Numbered from the stretch's first letter, positions 27,460 through 36,056 are shown. The stretch: 64,000 nucleotides of DNA from UBA1573 sp034005165 (GCA_034005165.1 JAVEVE010000001.1:62001-126000), one strand, 5' to 3'. Notes: generated by a model from the letters alone, not told the origin. Program-made: numbers and translations.

Positions 27460-28308
27460 ATGTCAGCATTTTTCTCATGGAAATTTCTACAAGGCTTTCT
27501 GACTGCATCGGTAATGGCCTATGTTGGGTTTATAGTCCTTCTTTTCTTGTTGCAAAGAGTGATGATGTACTTACCGCCGAAACTGGAACCGTCGGAATTG
27601 ACATCGCTCCTGAATAGCTATGAGCCTATTTCTGTTGTCACAGAAGATGGCTTGAAAATCTCCGGTTTCTTCACTCCTCCGATTGATACACAAAAGCCGA
27701 TCATAATTGCGTTTCACGGAAACGCGAGTCATCCTGCTTGGCAGTCCTATAAATTCAAAGGTCTCGTTGAAAAAGGATATGGTATACTGCTTGCCGAATA
27801 CAGATACTACGGCGGAAATCCGGGAAAGCCGTCTGAAGACGGATTTTATAAAGATGCCCGCGCCTATATCAACGCAAAACCTCTTCTTGAAACATACAAG
27901 AATAATCCATTGATCTTGTATGGACAATCACTTGGCTCAGGCGTTGCAGTTCAGTTAGCGTCTGATTATCCAGAAAGAGCTTCCGGGATAGTTCTGGAAG
28001 TCCCTTACGACACGATGGTAAATGTCGCAAAGAAACATTATCCGTTTGTCATCGGTATGAAATATTTACTGAAAGACAAGTTCATGTCGGTAGAGAAAGT
28101 CGATAAGCTCACAATGCCGAAACTATTCATCTTGGCAGGCAGAGATGAAGTTGTCGGATTTAAAAGCGGAAGCAGGTTATATGACGCCTCTCCTGAGCCT
28201 AAAGATTTGATTGTTTTTGAATTGGCGAGCCATAATCAACTCCCCCTTGAAAAGATTCAGGAAGAGCTGGAATATTTTTGTGAAAGCATCACAGGCGAAA
28301 AGAAATGA
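27460..28308 (+). CDS. Membrane-anchored alpha/beta hydrolase
   Basis: The chosen ATG at 27460 lies one base after the exporter stop and gives 282 residues. An N-terminal helix (about 12-35) anchors the protein. The catalytic triad is readable: Ser157 in YGQSLGSG, Asp229 in LAGRDEVVG and His258 in LASHNQLP, with the oxyanion motif AFHGNAS. It resembles the YfhR/BEM46 group of serine hydrolases whose substrates are mostly unknown. It is cotranscribed with the ABC exporter and the DUF192 gene. Confidence 0.88.
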   Translation: MSAFFSWKFLQGFLTASVMAYVGFIVLLFLLQRVMMYLPPKLEPSELTSLLNSYEPISVVTEDGLKISGFFTPPIDTQKPIIIAFHGNASHPAWQSYKFKGLVEKGYGILLAEYRYYGGNPGKPSEDGFYKDARAYINAKPLLETYKNNPLILYGQSLGSGVAVQLASDYPERASGIVLEVPYDTMVNVAKKHYPFVIGMKYLLKDKFMSVEKVDKLTMPKLFILAGRDEVVGFKSGSRLYDASPEPKDLIVFELASHNQLPLEKIQEELEYFCESITGEKK

Positions 28309-28772
28309 TAAAATTCTATGCATTACTCGTCATAACGTGCATCTCACTTGCAACCTTTAGAAATGCTAAAGCAGAGACAATACAGATTGTCGATCCAAAC
28401 AGAGAAGGGGATGTCGGTATCTCTTTTAATGTAGAGTTAGCATTGAATGATGAAGATCGTGCATTGGGACTTATGTATCGCCGTCAGATGGACGATTTTT
28501 CTGGGATGCTTTTTGTGTTTCCCAAGAACAAGAACGCAGCTTTTTGGATGAAAAATACCCTGATTCCTCTGGATATGATTTTTATTGATGAACATGGAAT
28601 CATAAAGAATATCCATCCCAATGCGATTCCGGGGGATTTGACCCGTGTTGAGGCCGGGCAGCCCGTAAAAGCCGTCCTGGAAATTAGCGGTGGAATGGCT
28701 CAAAAAGCAGGGATTTCTGTCGGAAATACGATTTTACCAAAAGAATTGATAAATTCGCTTGAAGTTGAATGA
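28305..28772 (+). CDS. Secreted DUF192 family protein
   Basis: The 155 residues start with a signal peptide (MIKFYALLVITCISLATF, cut near NAKA/E). The mature part is a DUF192 domain: FNVELALNDEDRALGLMYR, MLFVFPKNKNAAFWMKNTL and PLDMIFIDEHGIIK. The function of DUF192 is not established. The ATG overlaps the previous stop by four bases (ATGA), showing tight coupling in the operon. Confidence 0.9.
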   Translation: MIKFYALLVITCISLATFRNAKAETIQIVDPNREGDVGISFNVELALNDEDRALGLMYRRQMDDFSGMLFVFPKNKNAAFWMKNTLIPLDMIFIDEHGIIKNIHPNAIPGDLTRVEAGQPVKAVLEISGGMAQKAGISVGNTILPKELINSLEVE

Positions 28773-28816
28773 AGCTTTGTGTAAAAGAAAGCCCTTGCAA
28801 CATGCAACTGAAAAGT

Positions 28817-28893
28817 CGGGGCGTAGCGCAGTCTGGTAGCGCAACTGCTTTGGGAGCAGTGGGTCGAGGGTTCAAATCCTTTCGCCCCGACCA
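28817..28893 (+). tRNA. tRNA-Pro (TGG)
   Basis: Acceptor stem CGGGGCG/CGCCCCG, anticodon loop TTTGGGA giving TGG, T-loop GTTCAAATC, CCA encoded at 28891-28893. Confidence 0.97.
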
Positions 28894-29033
28894 TTCAGAA
28901 CCTTCTCCGTATATTTAAAAATATAATCGCCGCAGGTTACTAATCTGTGGCTATATGCAGAAAATGACCGGGAATCTGCCGCAAACGGACGAAAAACAAC
29001 TTCTCAAGCAAAAAGTCCCTGGGGTGGACCTGG

Positions 29034-29060
29034 GTAACAAAATCTGTTGCATGGAACGTG
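29034..29060 (+). promoter_or_regulatory. Candidate ECF-type promoter upstream of the sigma factor gene
   Basis: GTAACA at 29034-29039 and, 17 bases later, CGTG at 29057-29060. This resembles the GTAAC-N16/17-CG pattern of SigF-type and related ECF promoters, and would give a leader of about 25 bases before the GTG start. The match is partial, so this is a suggestion of autoregulation only. Confidence 0.3.
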
Positions 29061-29091
29061 ACGAGCGCTCAAAAGTGTCCTTTCAATTTGA

Positions 29092-29664
29092 GTGAGTAGC
29101 CTATATTCTCCGCCTATGCCAATTCCAGAAGACGATCAGGATAAAGTGTGGCAAGAGCTGGCCGTAAAAGCACAATCAGGAGATACGAGCGCGTATCACG
29201 ATCTCCTGAAATCTTCCGTACCCGTAATTCGGCGATCAATCGGAAGAACGCTCCCTAACTCGGATGTCATAGACGATGTTGTTCAAGATGTTCTTTTGTC
29301 GATACATAAAGCCCTGCACACATACGATCCCGAACGTCCGTTTCTACCGTGGCTAATGGCAATTATATCCTTTCGCCGAACTGATTTTCTAAGGCAGCAT
29401 TATGCAACACGAGGAAACAAACAGGTTTCCATTGAAACTGTAGATCTTCCGGACTACCTCAATAGCAGTGAAAGTGCCGTGCATTTCGGTGATGTTGAAA
29501 AGGCTCTTGATTCTCTGCCGCAAAAGCAGAAAGAGGTCGTAGAGCTTCTCAAAATCAAGGGGTACTCAACCAAAGAAGTTTCGGAGAAAACTGGATTATC
29601 CGAGTCTGCGGTCAAGGTTACAATGCATAGGGCATTACAAAAACTAAAAGAGAAACTTGCATGA
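29092..29664 (+). CDS. ECF-family RNA polymerase sigma factor
   Basis: A 190-residue group 4 sigma factor. Region 2 covers about residues 20-90 (DVIDDVVQDVLLSIHKAL, then RPFLPWLMAIISFRRTDFLR) and region 4 about 130-188 with the helix-turn-helix YSTKEVSEKTGLSESAVKV. It belongs with sigma factors that are paired with NrsF (DUF1109) proteins, such as Caulobacter SigF. The GTG at 29092 and an ATG at 29116 are both possible starts and neither has a clear ribosome binding site. The partner gene overlaps its stop (ATGA). Confidence 0.92.
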   Translation: MSSLYSPPMPIPEDDQDKVWQELAVKAQSGDTSAYHDLLKSSVPVIRRSIGRTLPNSDVIDDVVQDVLLSIHKALHTYDPERPFLPWLMAIISFRRTDFLRQHYATRGNKQVSIETVDLPDYLNSSESAVHFGDVEKALDSLPQKQKEVVELLKIKGYSTKEVSEKTGLSESAVKVTMHRALQKLKEKLA

Positions 29665-30305
29665 CAAATAAGGATCAGGAAATAGACCAGACAATCAAGC
29701 ATCTTTGCGGGGATTTAAAGCCTGTGTGCTGCGTAAATCCTCTTTGGCGCGCGTTGCTTTGGATTCTTCTGGTGATTACCTATACATCAGCAGTGGCAAT
29801 GACGATTGGTCTGCGTGACAATATTGCTGAGGCAATGAATAGGGAAGATTATATTTTTGAATTGATGTTGGCATTTGCTACAGGAATTTCGGCGTCTTTA
29901 ATGACCTTCTGGTTGTCTATTCCTGACTGCGAACGCTACAAAAAGTTTTTGGCAATCCCTTTGACCCTTGTTGGTGTCCAGTTTGTCTGGATGCTTGATC
30001 GTCTTTATTTTGAAGGTGTTGGCAATATTCGTGAAAACTGGCTGTCCCATTGCTGGATTAACACCGCGCTGCACACAACTCTCCCTGCTATTGCCGTCCT
30101 TCTGCTTGTTCGGAGAGGGGCGACCGTTATGCCGTGTGCATTGGCAAGCTATGCCGTTCTGGCTGTGAGTGAATTTGGCTGGATTGGTATGAGGCTTGTT
30201 TGTCCGCACGATAATGTCGGGGAGGCCTATTTTATTAACTTTTTGCCTTACGTAATCATCGGAATTATTGCAGGGATTGCCGCAAAAAAGCTGTTCAGAT
30301 GGTAA
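29661..30305 (+). CDS. nrsF: NrsF (DUF1109) family membrane anti-sigma factor
   Basis: A 214-residue inner-membrane protein with six hydrophobic segments after a cytoplasmic N-terminus (about 1-27) that contains CCVNPLWRALLW. In Caulobacter, NrsF holds SigF at the membrane and releases it under chromate or cadmium stress, depending on two conserved cysteines. Here Cys131 (LSHCWIN) and Cys181 (LVCPHDN) stand at the corresponding places. The four-base overlap with the sigma gene supports a sigma/anti-sigma pair. The stimulus in this organism is inferred, not shown. Confidence 0.85.
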   Translation: MTNKDQEIDQTIKHLCGDLKPVCCVNPLWRALLWILLVITYTSAVAMTIGLRDNIAEAMNREDYIFELMLAFATGISASLMTFWLSIPDCERYKKFLAIPLTLVGVQFVWMLDRLYFEGVGNIRENWLSHCWINTALHTTLPAIAVLLLVRRGATVMPCALASYAVLAVSEFGWIGMRLVCPHDNVGEAYFINFLPYVIIGIIAGIAAKKLFRW

Positions 30306-30380
30306 ATGCGCCATATTTTAGCCCTTTTAATTTTTTGGCAATTCCTATAGGGTATGCTCGATTTTTACGAGGTAAGACGT

Positions 30381-30686
30381 ATGGAAGTCAAAATTTACCG
30401 ACCTAGCAAATCTGCAATGCAATCCGGACGCGCAAAAACGCAATTCTGGGTATTGGAATATGAGCTAAAATCCGCCCGCAAGCCTGAAAGTTTGATGGGA
30501 TGGACAAGTTCCGGAGATACGCTCAATCAGGTAAAGTTGAAATTTTCATCCCTTGAAAAGGCAAAGGAATTTGCCGAATCTAAAGGTTGGAAATATTCGG
30601 TTACACTTCCACAGGAACGGAATATAGTTCCCAAAAATTACGTTGATAACTTTAAATATGTACCGACGGAAGAGGCCTCTGCCTAA
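30381..30686 (+). CDS. NDUFS4-like accessory subunit of NADH dehydrogenase (complex I)
   Basis: A 101-residue protein of the ETC complex I subunit conserved region family (PF04800), the bacterial counterpart of mitochondrial NDUFS4, found mainly in alphaproteobacteria. Family features are KIYRPSKSAMQSGRAKT, WVLEYE and GWTSSGDTLNQVKLKF followed by KAKEFAESKGWKY. GAGGTAA five bases before the ATG at 30381 fixes the start over an upstream in-frame codon. The nuo operon is not here; stand-alone location is usual for this gene. Confidence 0.9.
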   Translation: MEVKIYRPSKSAMQSGRAKTQFWVLEYELKSARKPESLMGWTSSGDTLNQVKLKFSSLEKAKEFAESKGWKYSVTLPQERNIVPKNYVDNFKYVPTEEASA

Positions 30687-30707
30687 ATTAAACCCGCCGT
30701 TCTAAAT

Positions 30708-30784
30708 GGTCCCGTAGCTCAACTGGATAGAGCATCTGCCTTCTAAGCAGAGGGTTACAGGTTCAAGTCCTGTCGGGATCACCA
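30708..30784 (+). tRNA. tRNA-Arg (TCT)
   Basis: Acceptor stem GGTCCCG/CGGGATC with one G-U pair, anticodon loop CTTCTAA giving TCT, T-loop GTTCAAGTC, CCA encoded at 30781-30784. It borders the accessory restriction-modification segment. Confidence 0.97.
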
Positions 30785-31574
30785 TTTACCCCTAGATCCT
30801 CCTTGCTTACTGAATGGCGTCTTTGGCCCAAATAAATGGTCATAGGGCTTTGTCTTATAAATCCCACATACCTAGCCCCTCCTGCGGCTATAAACAGCGT
30901 AGAAAGGTCGCATACTAAGGCAAAGGCAAGGGGTTTGATGGCAAAAACCAAAAGAAGAAGTGCTGCAAAGGAAAAGTAAAGACACTGCACTGAAAGCTGC
31001 TAATGAAGTATATGACCTGAAAATCCGTATCAGGTGGCTAATGGCCCCACGGGTTCTGATAAAAAAAGGTCCGGAGACCTTTTGGGTGCTCCGGACAAAC
31101 GGCGGTAATAGAGGGTGTGTAAGTTATTTATACGTCTTACACAGAAGAGTTGCAATAGAAAAATGCATCTTTTCAAAAAAATTTTTTCCAAAAGTGAAAC
31201 TAATAAGAATATAAAGCTTTTTGAGAAAGTAATAGAGCTTCTTGCGCTCAAGTAAAAGGCAAGTATTAGTCTTTGAATATCAATAAATACTACGCAATAT
31301 AGTTCAAGTTTAAGTAAACTTATAAAAGCTATAATTGATAATACTAAGTGATTTCTAATTAGTTCCGAATGTGGGATGGAACTGCGACACAATATTGTCA
31401 CATTCTCCGGTAAATTTATTAAAGAAGCGTGAAGATATATTTATGTATGCAAGAAAACACGTCTGACGCTGGAGCTTTTCCTCAGTATATCCAATAAAGT
31501 ACCTAGGCAAACATCTGTCTTCGTATGCGGGCGCAGATGAAAGTTGCCGTCTGAAGGAAGTTAAAATTCCACCA
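30785..31574. other. Long noncoding stretch between tRNA-Arg and the restriction gene
   Basis: About 790 bases without a supportable gene. The first 300 bases are mixed composition; a 13-codon frame ATG..TAA (30938-30979) encodes a Lys/Arg-rich peptide and may be a remnant. From about 31140 the sequence is strongly AT-rich. Overlapping frames on the minus strand cross a terminator and the tRNA and are not believable. I found no copy of the tRNA-Arg 3' end by eye. Confidence 0.5.
31062..31096 (-). terminator. Minus-strand terminator downstream of the restriction-modification genes
   Basis: On the minus strand, GTCCGGAG (31096-31089), a 12-base loop, CTCCGGAC (31076-31069), a C and then seven or more T residues. 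It lies about 480 bases beyond the stop of the endonuclease gene, with no gene between. Confidence 0.75.
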
Positions 31575-32291
31575 TTACGGCGATGCGCAGTTTAGAACCG
31601 CTGTTTTTAAGTCGCTTGTTTTCAGTCTAAAATGATCGAGCTGCGAAATATTTTCGTTTGTAATATGCATTTGACCTTCATTTCCGTGATTCCCTCTGTG
31701 TTGCCCTCTGGAAAATAAAGGATGATTCTGTACAGTGTCGGAATTGATAACCCACACAGTAATTTCGTCCCTGAAAACAGCGATCCATATAAATACATCA
31801 CAGCATGAGGGCTTTAACTGCTGAAAGTTCATCAGAAAAGGCCTGTCGGTATCTGAAGATAGTGCCTTCATATACAATGGTTCATCACTATCCCTGTCAA
31901 CGACCCTGGACGCCTTGACCTCTATTTTGACGCCTTCAAGCCAGAAATCATATTCCCCATTATAGTGTGGGTCTAAACTTTTTGATGGCTTTTGTAATTC
32001 TCTGCACATTGCTCCAACATAAGTTTGTGCAAATCCTTCGCCAAAGCCTCTCGGAGCTGATATTTCAAATATCCACAAATTAGGGTTTGAGCGAATATAT
32101 TCAGAACGAATTTCATTATACTGCTCAAATGTTAGGCCGCGTATATTGATCAAATTATGAAGCAAATGTTCATATTGATTGAAAGGAAAAATTGAGTGGT
32201 CCTTATCAATCATATCAATAATTTTTGTGAGTTGATTTTTGTCGCCCTCAAACGTGGAAAGAATTTTATTTTTTAAGTCGGAAAGTTCCAT
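31575..32291 (-). CDS. Type II-like restriction endonuclease, PD-(D/E)XK fold
   Basis: A 238-residue protein with a clear nuclease core: Asp115 in GEYDFWLEG and Glu124/Lys126 in VKIEVKASR, which match the PD...(D/E)xK pattern. The segment before it (GFGEGFAQTYVGAMCREL) is helical and could pack on the core. The gene follows a DNA methyltransferase gene and overlaps its end by 26 bases, so it is read as the cutting half of a restriction-modification unit. I cannot name the recognition site. Codon use and composition are more AT-rich than in the flanks. Confidence 0.8.
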   Translation of the reverse strand: MELSDLKNKILSTFEGDKNQLTKIIDMIDKDHSIFPFNQYEHLLHNLINIRGLTFEQYNEIRSEYIRSNPNLWIFEISAPRGFGEGFAQTYVGAMCRELQKPSKSLDPHYNGEYDFWLEGVKIEVKASRVVDRDSDEPLYMKALSSDTDRPFLMNFQQLKPSCCDVFIWIAVFRDEITVWVINSDTVQNHPLFSRGQHRGNHGNEGQMHITNENISQLDHFRLKTSDLKTAVLNCASP

Positions 32292-33912
32292 TTATTTCTT
32301 CCACCCCCAAATAATTATTAAATTCATCTTCTGTATATGTTTTTGTAGAGCTAAAAAAGTCTGCGTAAATAGGCAATTTTTCTAAGTCTGATCTTAATAT
32401 TTTGTGAGTTCTGAATGTGTTCTTGAAAAGCCAGTTAGTAAACTTGGTATTTAGGATAAAACATATCTGTGCATGCGAGAGGGGAGCATCGTCATTGAGA
32501 ATAAAAAAATTAGCGCTATTAAGGAAGTATCTCTGCTTAGTGTCGCAAGCAAAAACCAAATCGGAATTGATGAATCTATAGACAACTTTTTCCTTTGCCG
32601 TGTAAAGATGTAGCGGGGCAACTTGCTGAAAGAGGGAAAAGTCGCTTTGTATATAGTTGGAAGGGCTCTTAAACCCATCTCGCGTAATATCGGAGCCTTT
32701 ATAGACTGGTAGAAATCCATCCTCAGGTGAGGGTTTAATGTGTTTACTATTATTTCCCGTGACTATGCCAAGCGCCCAAGTGGCTTTACCTTCGAGAGTT
32801 ATATGTGGGATGCTATGCGCAAGTTCCAGCACCCTTGATTCTTCATCACTAACATGAAAGTTAAATATAAAATTAGGGTTTTCTTTAAATGACCGTTGGT
32901 GCCTTTTGTCAGTGCTCTTTTCAAAGTTACACTGACATATATGTTCATCAGGCGCGGATGACTTTTTTAGAATAACGGATTGGGCGCGTGTTTGAAGACC
33001 GTCAAACGGTTTTTTATAGTCAGAGAACGAGATTATTTGGTGTTGCAAGATCTTTTCTCTGGCAGATGTATATGCCGAGATATTAAAGAAAGCTTCGGGG
33101 AGCAAGAGCCCCAAATAGCCATCTTTATTAAGAATTTCAATGCATGCTAAAGAGAAAATTGCAGAAGAGTCAATTTTGTTTTTGCTATTGAATCTGGATG
33201 CATACTTGGTTTTTAATTCCGTGGAATGTTTTTTCCCCCAAGGCGGATTTGTGAATATTAAGTCAAATCTTTTTAGCTCGTTGATTTGATCAAAATTCTC
33301 CAAGAAATCCAAATGGCGTATATTGGGGCTTTCATAATTTGTCCTCTCCAAAAGGCGAGCTTTTGAAATGGCGACAGCATTTTCATCAATGTCAAAGCCA
33401 TAAATGTTTTCCGGTTTAATTCCGGCATCCACTGCGGCCATAAGAAAGTTACCGCTACCGCAACAAGGATCACAAAATGTGCTTTGTGATAAGATTTCTT
33501 TTGGAACAAAGTTAAGCATATGCTCTGTAATAAAGTGGGGGGTGTAATAGATGCCCTCTTTATTTCTATGCGATACGCTAAGGCTATTCTCGTAGTATTC
33601 TGATAGGGTGTGAACAGATGGCTGGAGGCTGCATTCTTTGATTTTGTTTATAATGTCGTAGCTAACGCGATCATGATTATGTATGTCAAGGTGTTGCTTG
33701 TTGGCCCTTTTGCTTAGCTTGTGTGTGCCTACGGCTTTCTCTTTAAAGTCATTGTAGCTTTTTATACAAATCCTGCTGTTGGGTAGCTGCGTAAGATAAC
33801 CGGTGTTGACCCAATTTCTTGCCGTGGCTCGAGATATATTGAGTTCACTAACAATCTCATCAAAAGAGATGCTATCCTCCTTATTTGGTGGGTGTGAAAG
33901 CAAATGGCTCAT
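32266..33912 (-). CDS. N6-adenine DNA methyltransferase with N-terminal helix-turn-helix
   Basis: A 548-residue enzyme that should protect host DNA from the neighbouring nuclease. Residues 13-60 form a MerR/excisionase-like helix-turn-helix (ISFDEIVSELNISRATARNW) with a wing-like NSRICI. The SAM motif is FCDPCCGSGNFLM (about 147-159), the acidic motif GFDIDENAV (172-180) and the catalytic motif TNPPW (221-225), the order of gamma-class enzymes. The C-terminal 200 residues, including YKGSDITRDGF, probably form the target-recognition domain. AAGGA lies 11 bases before the ATG. The helix-turn-helix may control its own promoter. Confidence 0.87.
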   Translation of the reverse strand: MSHLLSHPPNKEDSISFDEIVSELNISRATARNWVNTGYLTQLPNSRICIKSYNDFKEKAVGTHKLSKRANKQHLDIHNHDRVSYDIINKIKECSLQPSVHTLSEYYENSLSVSHRNKEGIYYTPHFITEHMLNFVPKEILSQSTFCDPCCGSGNFLMAAVDAGIKPENIYGFDIDENAVAISKARLLERTNYESPNIRHLDFLENFDQINELKRFDLIFTNPPWGKKHSTELKTKYASRFNSKNKIDSSAIFSLACIEILNKDGYLGLLLPEAFFNISAYTSAREKILQHQIISFSDYKKPFDGLQTRAQSVILKKSSAPDEHICQCNFEKSTDKRHQRSFKENPNFIFNFHVSDEESRVLELAHSIPHITLEGKATWALGIVTGNNSKHIKPSPEDGFLPVYKGSDITRDGFKSPSNYIQSDFSLFQQVAPLHLYTAKEKVVYRFINSDLVFACDTKQRYFLNSANFFILNDDAPLSHAQICFILNTKFTNWLFKNTFRTHKILRSDLEKLPIYADFFSSTKTYTEDEFNNYLGVEEINGTFRLKK

Positions 33913-34082
33913 TTTCGCTAAAATCCTTATTAAGTCTATGAGGTTAGCTTAATTGAATGAGTTTTAAAATGGGAGAGGAAGAATTCTTATAGATTTGCTT
34001 AAGCACAAGGTTTCGCCTTGGCGCCTATGCCAAACATGTAAAATATATATAATACAGGAGAGTTGGATGTCTAAGAAAAGAG

Positions 34083-34157
34083 TGGCTCCTCGAGCAGGAT
34101 TCGAACCTGCGACCAATCGATTAACAGTCGATTGCTCTACCGCTGAGCTATCGAGGA
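34083..34157 (-). tRNA. tRNA-Asn (GTT)
   Basis: On the minus strand: acceptor TCCTCGA/TCGAGGA, anticodon loop CTGTTAA giving GTT, discriminator G, CCA encoded at 34085-34083. It closes the accessory segment on the right. Confidence 0.97.
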
Positions 34158-34249
34158 ATCAGCATAAGAACGTCAGGTGGCTTTTCTATTTTTATTCGAG
34201 CTGTTTGTCAACTCGAAAAAAAAACTAAAAAAGCAGCCGACTTTATATC

Positions 34250-34323
34250 TGGAGGCACGAGCCGGAATCGAACCGGCGTGCAAGCTTTTGCAGAGCTCTG
34301 CCTAACCACTCGGCCATCGCGCC
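34250..34323 (-). tRNA. tRNA-Cys (GCA)
   Basis: On the minus strand: acceptor GGCGCGA/TCGTGCC, anticodon loop CTGCAAA giving GCA, the U73 discriminator typical for cysteine, CCA encoded. It lies about 90 bases upstream of tRNA-Asn and may be cotranscribed with it. Confidence 0.96.
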
Positions 34324-34449
34324 CCTTAGATATAACCTGATCTAATCAGTTTGGGGGATTTAGCATTTTTCACCATGGAAATCCAGCACAAAATACTGTA
34401 AAAAGAGACAAATTCTTATCAAAAGGCCATCTCGCAAGGACAATTTCGT

Positions 34450-35118
34450 ATGACATTCCAAAATTTTCAAAAAGCCCGTGAAGCTATGGTTGTGTCTCAA
34501 TTGCAACCCTCTGGCGTTGTTGACGTTGCTGTGAATGATGCTTTTTTCTCAGTCCCGAGGGAGGATTACGCACCAGAGCAATTAAGGGGGGTCTGTTATC
34601 TGGACGATGACCTGTTAATCGGGCAGGGGCGCTTTATGCTGGAACCACTGCCGTTTGCTCTTATGGTCCAGAATGCGGGCCTGACCAAAAAATCGAATGT
34701 TCTGGATATAGGTACGGGAACAGGCTATTCTGCGGCAATTCTTTCTGTGCTGAGTGGGAAAGTCACGGCAGTTGATTCGAGCGAAAAGCTACTTCATTCC
34801 GCAAAAACGAGCTGGGAAAAAGCTGCTTTTAAAAATATTACGCCTGTTTTAGGCCGCCATTGTGATGGGTATAAAGCCTCCGCGCCCTATGATGCAATAT
34901 TCATAAATGGGGCTGTAGGCAGTGTGCCTCATTCTTTGATGTCCCAGCTATCTAAGGCGGGCAGGCTATATTGTATCATGCGCAAAGAAGAAGAATATTG
35001 TGGGAAAGTAACGGTTTTCAAGCTTTCTGAGACGGGGCAGCTCATTTCCGAATCTTTGGGAGATGCATTTGCTCCATATCTCGAAGGGTTTGTCCCGGAT
35101 CAGGAATTTGAGCTCTAA
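34450..35118 (+). CDS. Protein-L-isoaspartate methyltransferase family protein
   Basis: A 222-residue SAM-dependent methyltransferase of the PCMT group. The SAM-binding motif I is VLDIGTGTGYSAAIL, with an acidic strand end VTAVDSSEKL. The N-terminal segment REAMVVSQLQPSGVVD replaces the classical PCMT start, and the substrate loop seems degenerate, so repair activity on isoaspartate is uncertain. In many alphaproteobacteria a similar gene precedes tolC, popZ and valS; here popZ and valS follow but tolC is absent. Confidence 0.85.
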   Translation: MTFQNFQKAREAMVVSQLQPSGVVDVAVNDAFFSVPREDYAPEQLRGVCYLDDDLLIGQGRFMLEPLPFALMVQNAGLTKKSNVLDIGTGTGYSAAILSVLSGKVTAVDSSEKLLHSAKTSWEKAAFKNITPVLGRHCDGYKASAPYDAIFINGAVGSVPHSLMSQLSKAGRLYCIMRKEEEYCGKVTVFKLSETGQLISESLGDAFAPYLEGFVPDQEFEL

Positions 35119-35245
35119 TAAAATTCTGTAAAATAAACGATGCAATCTTTACGCTAAGAATGTGGATAGGGATTAAATCGTGCTTTGACAATGCCTTAGC
35201 ATTGAGACAAACTGCATAAGTTGAAGTAAAATAAGGAAAAACCTA

Positions 35246-35878
35246 ATGGCGGGCACAGAACCGGATCAGGAACCATCTATCGACGAGATCCTCGCATCTA
35301 TCCGACAAATTATTTCGGATGATGAAACGCGGGAGGCTGGTGATATCGAAGTTCCGAAAGAAGAAAAGTTTGACATTCCTGTATACACGCCTGAGCCTGA
35401 GCCGGAAGAAGCGCCGCGTCAAAGTTTTGAAGAGGTTCTCGAGCTGACAAATGAAATCGGCGGCGAAGAAAAAGTAATGAAATACGAAGAGGACAAATTT
35501 GATATTCCCGTCTCCGAGCCTATACCTGAACCAGAGGTATATAGTCGAAGCAGTGATCTTGATTTGTCCGTTCATGATGAAGACACACGAAAAAGCGATC
35601 TGGATCTTTCCATGGGTACGGATGATATTGATGCACTCTTTACGGCTCCTGCTGCCGCTGCAACCAGCGATGCTTTCTCTAAGCTAATGGGAAATATTCC
35701 TGTTGAACGGGAAGAAAATGCGCGCCTCTATGCCGATGGTCGGATTACTCTTGAAGACATTGCAAAGGATCTGATGCGTCCAATGCTGCGCCAGTGGATA
35801 GACGATAATGTTCCTAAGTTGGTAGAGCGTCTTGTTCAAAAAGAAATAGAAAAGATCACACGTCAAATGCGTGATTGA
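35246..35878 (+). CDS. popZ: PopZ-like polar organising protein (DUF2497)
   Basis: Forms a polymeric network at the cell pole that anchors the chromosome origin through ParB and recruits polar kinases. The 210 residues show the PopZ plan: an N-terminal helix EPSIDEILASIRQIISDD (about 9-26), a long acidic Pro/Glu-rich disordered linker (about 27-150) and the C-terminal oligomerisation helices from LEDIAKDLMRPMLRQWIDD. The linker repeats a KFDIPV element twice (EEKFDIPVYTPEP and EDKFDIPVSEPIP). A terminator follows, then valS, the usual neighbour. Confidence 0.92.
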   Translation: MAGTEPDQEPSIDEILASIRQIISDDETREAGDIEVPKEEKFDIPVYTPEPEPEEAPRQSFEEVLELTNEIGGEEKVMKYEEDKFDIPVSEPIPEPEVYSRSSDLDLSVHDEDTRKSDLDLSMGTDDIDALFTAPAAAATSDAFSKLMGNIPVEREENARLYADGRITLEDIAKDLMRPMLRQWIDDNVPKLVERLVQKEIEKITRQMRD

Positions 35879-35914
35879 GAATTCAATTCCAAGGATGACA
35901 ACCTGATAAAAAGT

Positions 35915-35943
35915 AGCCCTTATTAAGAAAAGGGCTTTTTTTA
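35915..35943 (+). terminator. Terminator after popZ
   Basis: Stem AGCCCTT/AAGGGCT followed by seven T residues, 37 bases after the popZ stop. Confidence 0.88.
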
Positions 35944-36056
35944 TACAAAGACGTCTGAAAAGGTTGAAAAACATGACCTGACAGGCTACAAAAGACAACA
36001 TATTCAGCAATAAAAAAGATTGTAATTTTTAACCAGCTAGCGCTTTAGAGACAGAT

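Noticed and set aside
30763..30990. 75-residue minus-strand frame with a hydrophobic start beside tRNA-Arg
   Set aside because: It overlaps the 3' end of the tRNA, has no ribosome binding site and matches no family.
31030..31401. 123-residue minus-strand frame upstream of the tRNA-Arg side
   Set aside because: It reads through the terminator hairpin at 31062-31096 and consists mostly of Leu/Ile/Phe from an AT-rich stretch.
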